Source: UMGS946 sp048421225
GTDB taxonomy: Bacteria > Bacillota > Clostridia > Christensenellales > CAG-138
DNA: 20,620 nt
Direction: 5' to 3'
Assembly (NCBI GenBank): GCA_048421225.1
Contig: DBFNRV010000066.1
Location: 1-20,620, forward strand
Part shown: positions 14,676 through 20,620 of the stretch, piece after piece
How the letters are laid out: the number at the start of each line of letters is the position of its first letter
Position numbering within the stretch: the first letter of the stretch is position 1
Notes under the pieces: model-generated
Seen by the model: the letters and a program-made list of their open reading frames with translations, nothing else
The model's database searches: none
Told to the model about the DNA's origin: nothing
Translations under genes and position numbers: made by a program

Positions 14676-15566
14676 TTATTTAATTGGCGCTCCGTAATCA
14701 AAAAGGCTTAACTGTTTCATTCCGGCCTTTTCCTCATATGTGCTTAAATATTTAAACAGCTCCGCAGCGTCGCATACAATCCCGCGTTTATGGCACTCCT
14801 CACGGAATAAACCGGTCAGTTCCGCCGACTGGGGGCTGGGAACCGCGTATGAATAGCCATATTCCCTCTCATATACGGCTTTTAAGCCTGGAAAGTGCTC
14901 ATCCAGCTTTTTATAGTAATACTCCCTGCTGCCCTCCCTAAGCGTAAGCCCCATGCCAAAACAGATTATGCCGTAAACGCCCGCTTGTGAACAATAATCC
15001 AGTATTCCCATGAGGTTTTCCCTGGTATCGTTGATATACGGCAGGATGGGGCCCAGCCACACTATAGTTTGTATTCCCAGTTCCCTCATCGCTTTAAGCG
15101 TATCAACGCGGCTGCGGGTTGAGCTGACGTTTGGCTCCACAATACTGCATAGCCCCTGGTCATAGGTGGTTAAGGTCGTCTGAACTATACATTTTGAACG
15201 TCTGTTTATCCTGCTAAGCAGTTCCGCGTCCCTCATTATACGGGCGGATTTAGTAAGGATGGACAGCCCAAACCCATATCGCTCAATCAACTCTATGCAT
15301 CTTCGGGTATAAAACAGCTCATCCTCGGCTTGAATATACGGGTCGCACATGGATCCCGTGGCGATCATGCACCGCCCGCGCTTTTTTGACAGCGCCGTTT
15401 CAAGAAGCTGCGGAGCGTTTACCTTAACTTCGACGTCCTCAAACCTATGGTCGATATGATAGCACCTGCTTCTGCTGTCGCAGTAAATGCAGCCGTGGGT
15501 GCAGCCCCTAAATATGTTCATCCCATTGTTTGACGATAGGATTGTCCTGGCCTCTTTAAAATGCAT
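14676..15566 (-). CDS. Radical SAM protein, SPL/Rv2578c-like
   Basis: This protein has 296 residues from ATG 15566, chosen because CCGGAG precedes it. A longer reading begins at 15611 without a ribosome binding site. The cluster motif is C22-x3-C26-x2-C29 (GCTHGCIYC), which binds a 4Fe-4S cluster with S-adenosylmethionine. Following blocks include CMIATGSMCDPYIQAEDE and ILTKSARIMRD, as in the spore photoproduct lyase-like/Rv2578c radical SAM family. These enzymes are common in anaerobes and mostly have no proven substrate. The C-terminus ends with LSLFDYG, a short tail of unknown role. DNA photoproduct repair is possible only by family resemblance. It faces the M48 gene tail to tail. Confidence 0.88.
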   Translation of the reverse strand: MHFKEARTILSSNNGMNIFRGCTHGCIYCDSRSRCYHIDHRFEDVEVKVNAPQLLETALSKKRGRCMIATGSMCDPYIQAEDELFYTRRCIELIERYGFGLSILTKSARIMRDAELLSRINRRSKCIVQTTLTTYDQGLCSIVEPNVSSTRSRVDTLKAMRELGIQTIVWLGPILPYINDTRENLMGILDYCSQAGVYGIICFGMGLTLREGSREYYYKKLDEHFPGLKAVYEREYGYSYAVPSPQSAELTGLFREECHKRGIVCDAAELFKYLSTYEEKAGMKQLSLFDYGAPIK

Positions 15567-15689
15567 CGTTTTACTCCGGTTGCGCCATAATGGGCCATTG
15601 GCCCGCCACACTTAAATTTATCACACATATGGCTAAAAGTCGATGCCCGTCAACCGGCAAAACCTTGGTTTAAACTGCATATAAAGCTC

Positions 15690-15718
15690 TTCAATAATTA
15701 AAGTCCGTATGCTAAAAT
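15690..15718 (+). promoter_or_regulatory. Probable promoter of the small membrane protein gene
   Basis: TTCAAT (15690-15695), a 17-bp spacer and TAAAAT (15713-15718) are present, with TGC just before the -10. The start codon lies about 40 bp downstream. Confidence 0.45.
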
Positions 15719-15758
15719 GAGAATTACAAATATAACAATCGGATTGAAGGGACAGACT

Positions 15759-16070
15759 ATGGCAGTAAAGAGAAAGAGACTGGGCATCGGCTCTCTGGCG
15801 TTTGTGCTGATGGCGCTGGGGGTTCTGACGGCGTTTACCTTCAGAGGCCAATGCATAGGCGACGCGGTTTTGGACGCGATAGGCCTGCGCGCATGGTCCG
15901 AGGGGTCGCAGGGGGTGCATTACACGGTTTTTTATTCATTGATTTTCTTCGTGCCGTCCGCCGCGATAGCCTCTGTTCACCGGGAGCACATATTTGCCAA
16001 GTCGGGGGGAGCCGTTTCGTTCGTACTGAGCGCGGTAATACTCCTGTCCCTTTTTGGCATCGTTATTTAG
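15759..16070 (+). CDS. Small membrane protein of unknown function (103 aa)
   Basis: This 103-residue protein starts at ATG 15759 with GAAGGGA at 15746-15752. An in-frame codon 42 bp upstream lacks a ribosome binding site. The first residues are basic (AVKRKRLG), then come three hydrophobic segments at about 8-28, 55-74 and 82-102, so it should sit in the cytoplasmic membrane with the N-terminus inside. The loop between segments one and two contains one Cys and a G-x-x-A-W-S-E stretch. I do not recognise a family. No partner gene is adjacent. It lies head to head with the radical SAM gene, about 190 bp away. Confidence 0.7.
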   Translation: MAVKRKRLGIGSLAFVLMALGVLTAFTFRGQCIGDAVLDAIGLRAWSEGSQGVHYTVFYSLIFFVPSAAIASVHREHIFAKSGGAVSFVLSAVILLSLFGIVI

Positions 16071-16627
16071 GACTGATTTGTAACACGGCCCTATTATTTT
16101 ACCAATATAGGCATAGAGCGGCTTTACGGTGAAAGCTTGTATAACGGCGCAGGCTATCGACCGGGATGTTTGCCCGTTAATCATGCGGGCAAAGAGACGG
16201 ACGCTTTAGCCTTCTCCGCTTTATGTGATGTCAGGCGGAACATTCCAGATAGCGTGCTTATGCGGCTGTGCGGGTATGGAAATACCAAGGTCAGGTTTTA
16301 TATTCATTGCCCTAAAAACGCGCGACAGGTTTAGCAAACGCCGGCCTTTCATCGTTTAATCCTTCCGCGCCGCTCGCAATATAACTTTTCTATATGCATG
16401 CGGAAACGCGGGCTCCAATCGGGCGCTTTGGGACAATAGTGTGCCAATACAGCAGTAAACGCGGCGTTTGCCGCGCTGCCGCTTGCCGTTCTTGTCGTAC
16501 AATCTTTTATAAACGCCCGCATGGGTCCTCCGCCGATTTCAATATAAAATGCCGCTATTTGTTTGTAATACCTATTGTTTATGCCAATATTCGTCATAAA
16601 AAGCGTTAAATTTTTATAATAATAGTA
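16071..16627. other. Non-coding or decayed stretch
   Basis: No supported gene. Several open frames lack ribosome binding sites and recognisable content. The visible structures are an 8-bp inverted repeat (TTTGCCCG 16169-16176, CGGGCAAA 16186-16193) and a compact hairpin (CGCGGC 16460-16465, GCCGCG 16470-16475, extended by GCAG/CTGC). Confidence 0.45.
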
Positions 16628-16656
16628 TTGACATAATTAATTAGACGGTTTATACT
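16628..16656 (+). promoter_or_regulatory. Near-consensus promoter of a short transcription unit
   Basis: TTGACA (16628-16633), a 17-bp spacer and TATACT (16651-16656). The TACTAC/GTA-like pattern overlapping the -10 (16653-16665) and CTACA/TGTAG (16655-16659, 16675-16679) could be a repressor site, loosely like BlaI/MecI operators. The regulator assignment is speculative. Confidence 0.75.
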
Positions 16657-16950
16657 ACAAACGTAACAAGTAAATGTAGGGTGTCGTTTGTAAAATATTT
16701 ATATGAAGTGTGTCTCTTACTTATAATCCAACGACAAAATCGTTTTGTCACAAAAAAAATGACGGCTTCATCCAGTACTGACTCTAGCGGTTATGAACAT
16801 ATTAATACGGAGGTTATTCGATACTATAGGGTTATTGAATACAGGTTCGTATTTAACTTACTAAAGGGGAATATTCTAGCATACACGGTAAAGAGATGAG
16901 CATATCTTCAAAAGGCAGCAAGCGGGCGGCACATGCCGTCCCTTGTTGTA
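16657..16950 (+). ncRNA. Short transcription unit, noncoding RNA or tiny mRNA
   Basis: The region between the promoter at 16628 and the terminator hairpin at 16919-16945 would give a transcript of about 290 nt. It contains ACAAACG (16657-16663) complementary to CGTTTGT (16685-16691), and a perfect hairpin GACAAAA/TTTTGTC (16733-16739, 16743-16749). A 72-codon frame opens with GTG at 16681 and ends at 16899, just before the terminator. Its product has no recognised family and the only nearby purine run is GTAGGG. I cannot decide between an RNA gene, a remnant and a small protein gene. Confidence 0.4.
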
Positions 16951-16953
16951 TTT
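16919..16953 (+). terminator. Intrinsic terminator of the short transcription unit
   Basis: CAAG-C-GGGCGGCA (16919-16931) pairs with TGCCGTCCCTTG (16934-16945), about 12 bp with one bulged base and one wobble. It is followed by the T-rich TTGTATTTG. It ends the open frame at 16897-16899 some 20 bp earlier. Confidence 0.65.
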
Positions 16954-17059
16954 GCTTTAAGGGCCGCTACGAAACTCAAGTATGAAGTACCCTCAGCGCT
17001 GGATCCGGAGCTATCCTCCTATTTACGATTAATCTAAATCTAAGCATGGAGGCCTGTTT

Positions 17060-17176
17060 ATGCGTCAAATCGGGAATTGGCGGCCATACAATTCCATAGC
17101 GGAATGCGGATACATAAAAGAGACATGGCGGCGTTTAGCTGTTTATGCGCTTGACACAGCGGGGCAATGGGAATAA
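17060..17176 (+). CDS. Candidate small ORF (38 aa) before the MATE gene
   Basis: ATG 17060 follows GGAGG (17048-17052) at 7-nt spacing, an ideal ribosome binding site. The 38-residue product contains four Trp residues and no membrane segment. Its last codons contain the MATE promoter (17151-17179). No homology is recognised. A chance frame next to an RBS-like sequence is the main alternative. Confidence 0.35.
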   Translation: MRQIGNWRPYNSIAECGYIKETWRRLAVYALDTAGQWE

Positions 17177-17179
17177 AAT
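17151..17179 (+). promoter_or_regulatory. Promoter of the MATE exporter gene
   Basis: TTGACA (17151-17156), an exact 17-bp spacer and TAAAAT (17174-17179). It predicts a leader of about 137 nt before the MATE start at 17323. The leader has two hairpins: 17195-17219 (10 bp with one wobble) and CGTCCGC/GCGGACG (17275-17281, 17288-17294). It matches no riboswitch class I recognise. Confidence 0.75.
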
Positions 17180-17322
17180 TCAATGTAATTTGTTTTTGAA
17201 AGACGCGTAGTCTTTTAAAGGGGCCATATACAAAAACGGGGAGCTTATCTTATAGGCATGGAAATGGCGACAGGCGTCCGCGGTAAAGCGGACGTAATAG
17301 GTTATGCTCACAGGAGGTTATT

Positions 17323-18711
17323 TTGAAGCGGATTGAAGCGGATCTGGGTAATCAAAGTGTCGGCAGGCTTCTTTTCAGGCTTGCGCTGCCTGCGATAACC
17401 GCACAGCTGATAAATGTTCTTTATAATATTGTTGACCGGATGTACATAGGGCATATACCGGTAATTGGCACCGACGCGCTGACAGGGGTGGGCGTTACCA
17501 TGCCGGCTATAATGGCAATTTCGGCATTTGCCGCGCTTGTGAGCATGGGGGGCGCGCCCAGGGCATCGATAATGATGGGGCGCAGGGACAACGAACAGGC
17601 GGAAAGGGTGCTCGGAAACTGTTCCACAATGCTTATAATTATGGCCGCCATTCTCACGGCCGTTTTTCTTGTTTTTGGCAGGCGGATCCTGATGGTTTTC
17701 GGCGCTAGCGGCAATACCATAGGCTATGCGTGGGAATATATGCAAATATACGCTGTAGGCACCGTGTTCGTTCAGCTTTCCCTCGGCCTCAACGCGTTTA
17801 TTTCGGCTCAGGGCTACGCGAAGACAAGCATGTTTACCGTACTCATAGGAGCCGTATGCAACATAATACTTGATCCGATATTTATATTCGTGTTTGACAT
17901 GGGCGTGAGGGGCGCCGCACTGGCGACGATAATCTCGCAGGCCATTTCATCGGTATGGGTGCTTAAGTTTTTAACTTCCAAAAAGAGCCTTTTGAGAATA
18001 CGGAAGGAAAACCTAAGGCTCTGCGCTAAAATAATACTGCCATGCCTTGCGCTGGGCGTGTCGCCGTTTATAATGCAGTTTACCGAGAGCGTTTTATCCG
18101 TTTGCTTCAACTCGTCCCTGCTCAAATACGGCGGCGACATAGCGGTTGGCTCCATGACCATACTGGCTAGCATAATGCAGTTTTCAATGCTGCCCCTTCA
18201 GGGACTCACCCAGGGAGCACAGCCTATAATCAGCTTTAACTACGGCGCTATGAAAGCTGAGCGGGTAAAAAAGGCCTTTAGGATCCTTCTTTTTTCCTGT
18301 CTCATTTACTCCACGGTGCTATGGTCAATAAGCATGTTTGCGCCCAGGGTCTTTGTTTCCATGTTTACAAACGATTCCAAGCTCATCGAGTACAGCGTAT
18401 GGGCTATACGGATATATATGGCGTCCTCGCTGCTGTTTGGAGCCCAGATAGCGTGCCAGCAGACCTTTATCGCGCTTGGTAATGCGAAAGCCTCGGTATT
18501 CCTTGCGCTCCTTCGCAAGGTAATCCTGCTTATTCCGCTTATATTCATCCTTCCAGCGTTTGTTTCAGATAAGGTTATGGGCGTGTTTCTGGCAGAGCCG
18601 ATTGCGGACTTTACGGCCGTATGCGTAACCACGCTTACCTTCCTGATTTCATTTAGGCGTCTGATGAGGGGGATGGCTGAAAAAGATAAGGAGCCGGAGA
18701 GGACTGCATAG
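17323..18711 (+). CDS. MATE family multidrug/cation antiporter
   Basis: This 462-residue protein has twelve predicted membrane segments in two similar halves. The N-terminal LFRLALPAITAQLINVLYNIVDRMYIGH is characteristic of DinF/MepA-type MATE exporters. The second half contains GLTQGAQPIISFNYGA, the conserved loop of the family. It would export cationic drugs or metabolites using a Na+ or H+ gradient. Translation starts at TTG 17323 behind AGGAGG (17312-17317, 5-nt spacing). No ATG fits better. A 22-codon frame (17258-17326) ends on the start codon as TTGA and could couple translation, but its ribosome binding site is poor. The gene is monocistronic with its own promoter and leader. The substrate is unknown. 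Confidence 0.93.
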   Translation: MKRIEADLGNQSVGRLLFRLALPAITAQLINVLYNIVDRMYIGHIPVIGTDALTGVGVTMPAIMAISAFAALVSMGGAPRASIMMGRRDNEQAERVLGNCSTMLIIMAAILTAVFLVFGRRILMVFGASGNTIGYAWEYMQIYAVGTVFVQLSLGLNAFISAQGYAKTSMFTVLIGAVCNIILDPIFIFVFDMGVRGAALATIISQAISSVWVLKFLTSKKSLLRIRKENLRLCAKIILPCLALGVSPFIMQFTESVLSVCFNSSLLKYGGDIAVGSMTILASIMQFSMLPLQGLTQGAQPIISFNYGAMKAERVKKAFRILLFSCLIYSTVLWSISMFAPRVFVSMFTNDSKLIEYSVWAIRIYMASSLLFGAQIACQQTFIALGNAKASVFLALLRKVILLIPLIFILPAFVSDKVMGVFLAEPIADFTAVCVTTLTFLISFRRLMRGMAEKDKEPERTA

Positions 18712-18785
18712 AGGCCATACATTTAACAATCCCTTAAAAGGGAGCGTTGCGCTTTGATATACAGAATTTTATTCAGGGCGGATCA

Positions 18786-18894
18786 GCGCGGCGGCGGGTT
18801 TATTTCCCACTAGAGAAGCTAAGCGTCGTAGGAGCTTTGTCGGCTTGTTCAGCGTTCGCCGCGAGAATAAAGCTACCCGCGCCGCGCGTTTTTT
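18786..18894 (+). ncRNA. Candidate structured RNA with long closing stem and T-tract
   Basis: GCGCGGCGGCGGGT (18786-18799) pairs with ACCCGCGCCGCGC (18875-18887), 13 bp with a single bulged G. Six T's follow at 18889-18894. Inside, TTTATT pairs with AATAAA (about 18799-18804 with 18866-18871), and two further local stems fit (GAAGCT with AGCTTT, CGGC with GCCG), giving a branched RNA of about 105 nt. The strand is set by the T-tract. A poor promoter-like pair (TTGCGC 18747, TATTCA 18770) would start just before it. No known RNA class was recognised. Alternatively it is an unusually long terminator for the MATE gene. Confidence 0.45.
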
Positions 18895-19012
18895 GCTCAA
18901 ACGGCAATAGCTTTATAGCCGTTGATATTCCGCGTCAATGCGGAGGCTTCACAATCGAGGCGTACGGATTGATATTGGGGGTGGCGGCGCTCCCGACGTG
19001 CACGCGCCCAGC

Positions 19013-19107
19013 GTCGTACCCAAAGCGGGCGTGGATTGAAATGATCCCAGTCGGCGTGCCGTTAAAGGCTGACATTACGTCGTACCCCAGGCGGGCGTGG
19101 TTAAAAT
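19013..19107. CRISPR. Degenerate two-repeat CRISPR remnant (type I-C-like repeats)
   Basis: Two copies of a 29-30-bp repeat occur at 19013-19042 and 19079-19107. They agree at 26 of 30 positions, with a shared GTCGTACCC start and GCGGGCGTGG core. The first copy ends in ATTGAAAT, the hallmark 3' end of many type I repeats. The 36-bp interval (19043-19078) has normal spacer length. Type I-C repeats are usually about 32 bp with a stronger stem, so both copies look decayed. The second has lost a base and changed its 3' end, as terminal repeats often do. A weak third copy may lie at about 18946-18975, at the right distance. No cas gene is in the window. The open frame across the repeats (18747-19109) is not a gene. 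Confidence 0.65.
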
Positions 19108-19112
19108 AAATA

Positions 19113-20294
19113 TCAGGTTAAAAGCTCGCAGCTTTGCAGGTATCTGCCGCGGCCAGCCTTAAAGGCAGGAGGCTGAACGGTTTTCCTGGCTGTGAGGTAT
19201 TCGTTTGCAAAGCCGAATATTTGATGCCAAAGTTCGTTTCCCAGCTCTTTCTTATCAACGCCATGCCTTACGGCTGAAAAATCCCGCTCCCGTGAATAGA
19301 AGGATTGAAAAGCTCTACTTATTTCCGGATATATATCGATAAGAACCATATCGGATACAGCTTTGATTATCGGGCGTTCAGCTTCATAAAAAACAGGAAC
19401 GTTTATCGCTGGGCGCTCCTTATGCCCGCCGATATATCCTGTTTCCTTGAGCAGCGCATATTCTACGCCGTCAAGGCTGCCCTGCGCGTTGTCCCCGCTT
19501 TCAATCAAGTTTATTAAAAGCTCGGAGCAGGCCGGCAATACGTTTTCAAGTCCAGCATCAATTATTGACCTGGAAAGGGCGGCGCTGCCAAGAACCCTTT
19601 CCATCATGTCCCGTTTACCCTCATATATGCGGACGAGCCTGAAGATATCCTTTCTATATCCGTCCGAATCGCCAAAACTGTTATATTTGACTCTGCCGCA
19701 CGTATAGTTGTTGCTGCTGCACAGCAGCCTGCGGCTGTTTTCTCTCGCCTCGTCACAGTCCTCATAGCCAATCATAATATAGTCGCGGTTCCCGGGCTGC
19801 GGCTTTGAACAGCAGAATAAATCCCGTCCCTCGAAAAAATCAAACGCAAGCCCGTCGAATACCGAATCGCATATGATGTGGTATAATATCCTATCCGCCC
19901 CGAACAAAGGGTAGCATTGAAGGTCGGAAATGACGCTTATAATGCTGTTTTTTAGCCTTTCAACAGCTTTTCCAATGAATTCATAGGTTTCCTTTAGAGC
20001 GGATTTAAGACCCGCAACGTCCTCCTTTAAGAACACGGGAAAGCGGATACGATAAGTACCGCCCATGCGTTCGACAGCGTTTATGGAAACAAGCGCGCTG
20101 GTAGCGCTGGCAACCGTGTCCAGATCAGCGCTTAGAAACTTTGAAATATCCGGGGCGGAGATTGAATATGGACTATGCGCGGCTATCAGGTACAAAATCT
20201 CTCCAGCTAAGGGCATAGAGCATACGTAAGACGGGCTAAGACTATCGTATTCCCCCGTATCTCCAAAAAAGTATATGTCCAGCCGTTTTTTCAT
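19113..20294 (-). CDS. Winged-helix-like protein of unknown function (393 aa)
   Basis: This protein has 393 residues from ATG 20294, preceded by AAGGGG at 10-nt spacing. A start 33 bp upstream is possible but has no ribosome binding site. Residues about 28-90 look like a winged helix-turn-helix domain (ISAPDISKFLSADLDTVASA is a plausible helix-turn-helix, followed by a wing). The rest is a mostly helical, soluble region with a Cys pair near residue 172 and several aromatic residues. I do not recognise the family. A DNA-binding regulator with a large sensor region is a reasonable guess. It is transcribed toward the CRISPR-like repeats, ending 6 bp from them. Confidence 0.75.
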   Translation of the reverse strand: MKKRLDIYFFGDTGEYDSLSPSYVCSMPLAGEILYLIAAHSPYSISAPDISKFLSADLDTVASATSALVSINAVERMGGTYRIRFPVFLKEDVAGLKSALKETYEFIGKAVERLKNSIISVISDLQCYPLFGADRILYHIICDSVFDGLAFDFFEGRDLFCCSKPQPGNRDYIMIGYEDCDEARENSRRLLCSSNNYTCGRVKYNSFGDSDGYRKDIFRLVRIYEGKRDMMERVLGSAALSRSIIDAGLENVLPACSELLINLIESGDNAQGSLDGVEYALLKETGYIGGHKERPAINVPVFYEAERPIIKAVSDMVLIDIYPEISRAFQSFYSRERDFSAVRHGVDKKELGNELWHQIFGFANEYLTARKTVQPPAFKAGRGRYLQSCELLT

Positions 20295-20327
20295 CAGGAT
20301 GCGGCCCCTTAAATTTAATTCATACAA

Positions 20328-20620
20328 TCATATCATAAATGTCTGCACATTAAAATAGGTTAAAATGGAAGTGCGCGGCGGCAAAAAACGTATGTTCTTC
20401 AATTAATTATACTTGTATGCTTGATAACTCCTGAACTTCCTAAGCATTCGAACCGCCATTATTGGCCGGGCTGGATGTGCTTATGGAATGAACGGGAGCC
20501 GTGAATAAAACCCAAAGGTGATGTATGCGCTTGCAATCCATCACCGGCTTTGGAGTACCGTTTAAATTATGAATTAAATCCATGGAAGGCGTTGATAACG
20601 AATACCCAAGGACGCGTATT
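20328..20620. other. Right-end intergenic region with one large hairpin
   Basis: No gene was seen. GGTGATG (20517-20523) pairs with CATCACC (20539-20545), and CCAAA (20512-20516) with TTTGG (20549-20553), giving a 12-bp stem with a 3-nt bulge. No T-tract follows on the plus strand. Confidence 0.4.

Noticed and set aside
16349..16597. 82-codon minus-strand frame
   Set aside because: No ribosome binding site or recognised motif. An Ala-rich stretch comes from a GC-rich hairpin.
17186..17322. MATE leader as a yybP-ykoY, guanidine or preQ1 riboswitch
   Set aside because: The conserved core sequences of those classes are not present in the expected arrangement.
18747..19109. 120-codon open frame across the CRISPR-like repeats
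   Set aside because: No ribosome binding site, and its C-terminal half is just the translation of the repeats (SYPKRAWIE, SYPRRAWLK).

Overview
The window reads as a chromosomal accessory stretch of a Gram-positive Clostridia-type bacterium (Bacillota). The evidence is near-consensus sigma-A promoters (for example TTGACA, 17 bp, TATAAT upstream of the TetR gene), strong AGGAGG-type ribosome binding sites, TnpV remnants, and a repertoire of MarR, AraC, GNAT, MATE and paired ABC exporter genes. No cas, rRNA or tRNA gene was seen. Species cannot be fixed from the sequence.

Layout. Positions 1-1440 hold a short lipoprotein remnant, one intact GNAT acetyltransferase and a frameshifted TnpV gene, which suggests an old, decayed mobile-element insertion. 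Positions 1440-3270 (minus strand) carry a TetR repressor overlapping a CPA2-type cation:proton antiporter, with a consensus promoter and a 10-bp inverted-repeat operator at the TetR start. Positions 3350-4200 are AT-rich and hold a small unknown protein, two hairpins and otherwise gene-poor DNA. Positions 4214-8228 are a clear operon: a MarR repressor, then two ABC half-exporters whose motifs fit one asymmetric heterodimer. AraC/GyrI-like regulator, GNAT and methyltransferase genes follow, each with its own ribosome binding site.

From 11288 to 12410 (minus strand) lies an RsgA-type circularly permuted GTPase with a roughly 174-nt leader. The leader contains an 18-residue peptide ORF rich in Trp and Cys, alternative pairings and an intrinsic terminator, which is the layout of a translation-sensing attenuator. 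A divergent membrane M48 metallopeptidase, a radical SAM (SPL-like) protein and a small membrane protein follow. Positions 16071-17322 contain no recognisable protein family, but do contain a promoter/terminator-bounded short transcription unit and the promoter and leader of a MATE exporter (17323-18711).

Downstream of the MATE gene, 18712-19112 has a candidate structured RNA ending in six T's, then two degenerate CRISPR repeats of type I-C appearance around one 36-bp spacer, with no cas genes nearby. The last gene (19113-20294, minus) encodes a winged-helix-like protein of unknown function.

The common theme is sensing and exporting or modifying toxic compounds: three exporters, four regulators, two acetyltransferases, and a ribosome GTPase with a drug-resistance-like leader. 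The strongest candidates for something undescribed are the RsgA leader attenuator and the structured RNA near 18786-18894.
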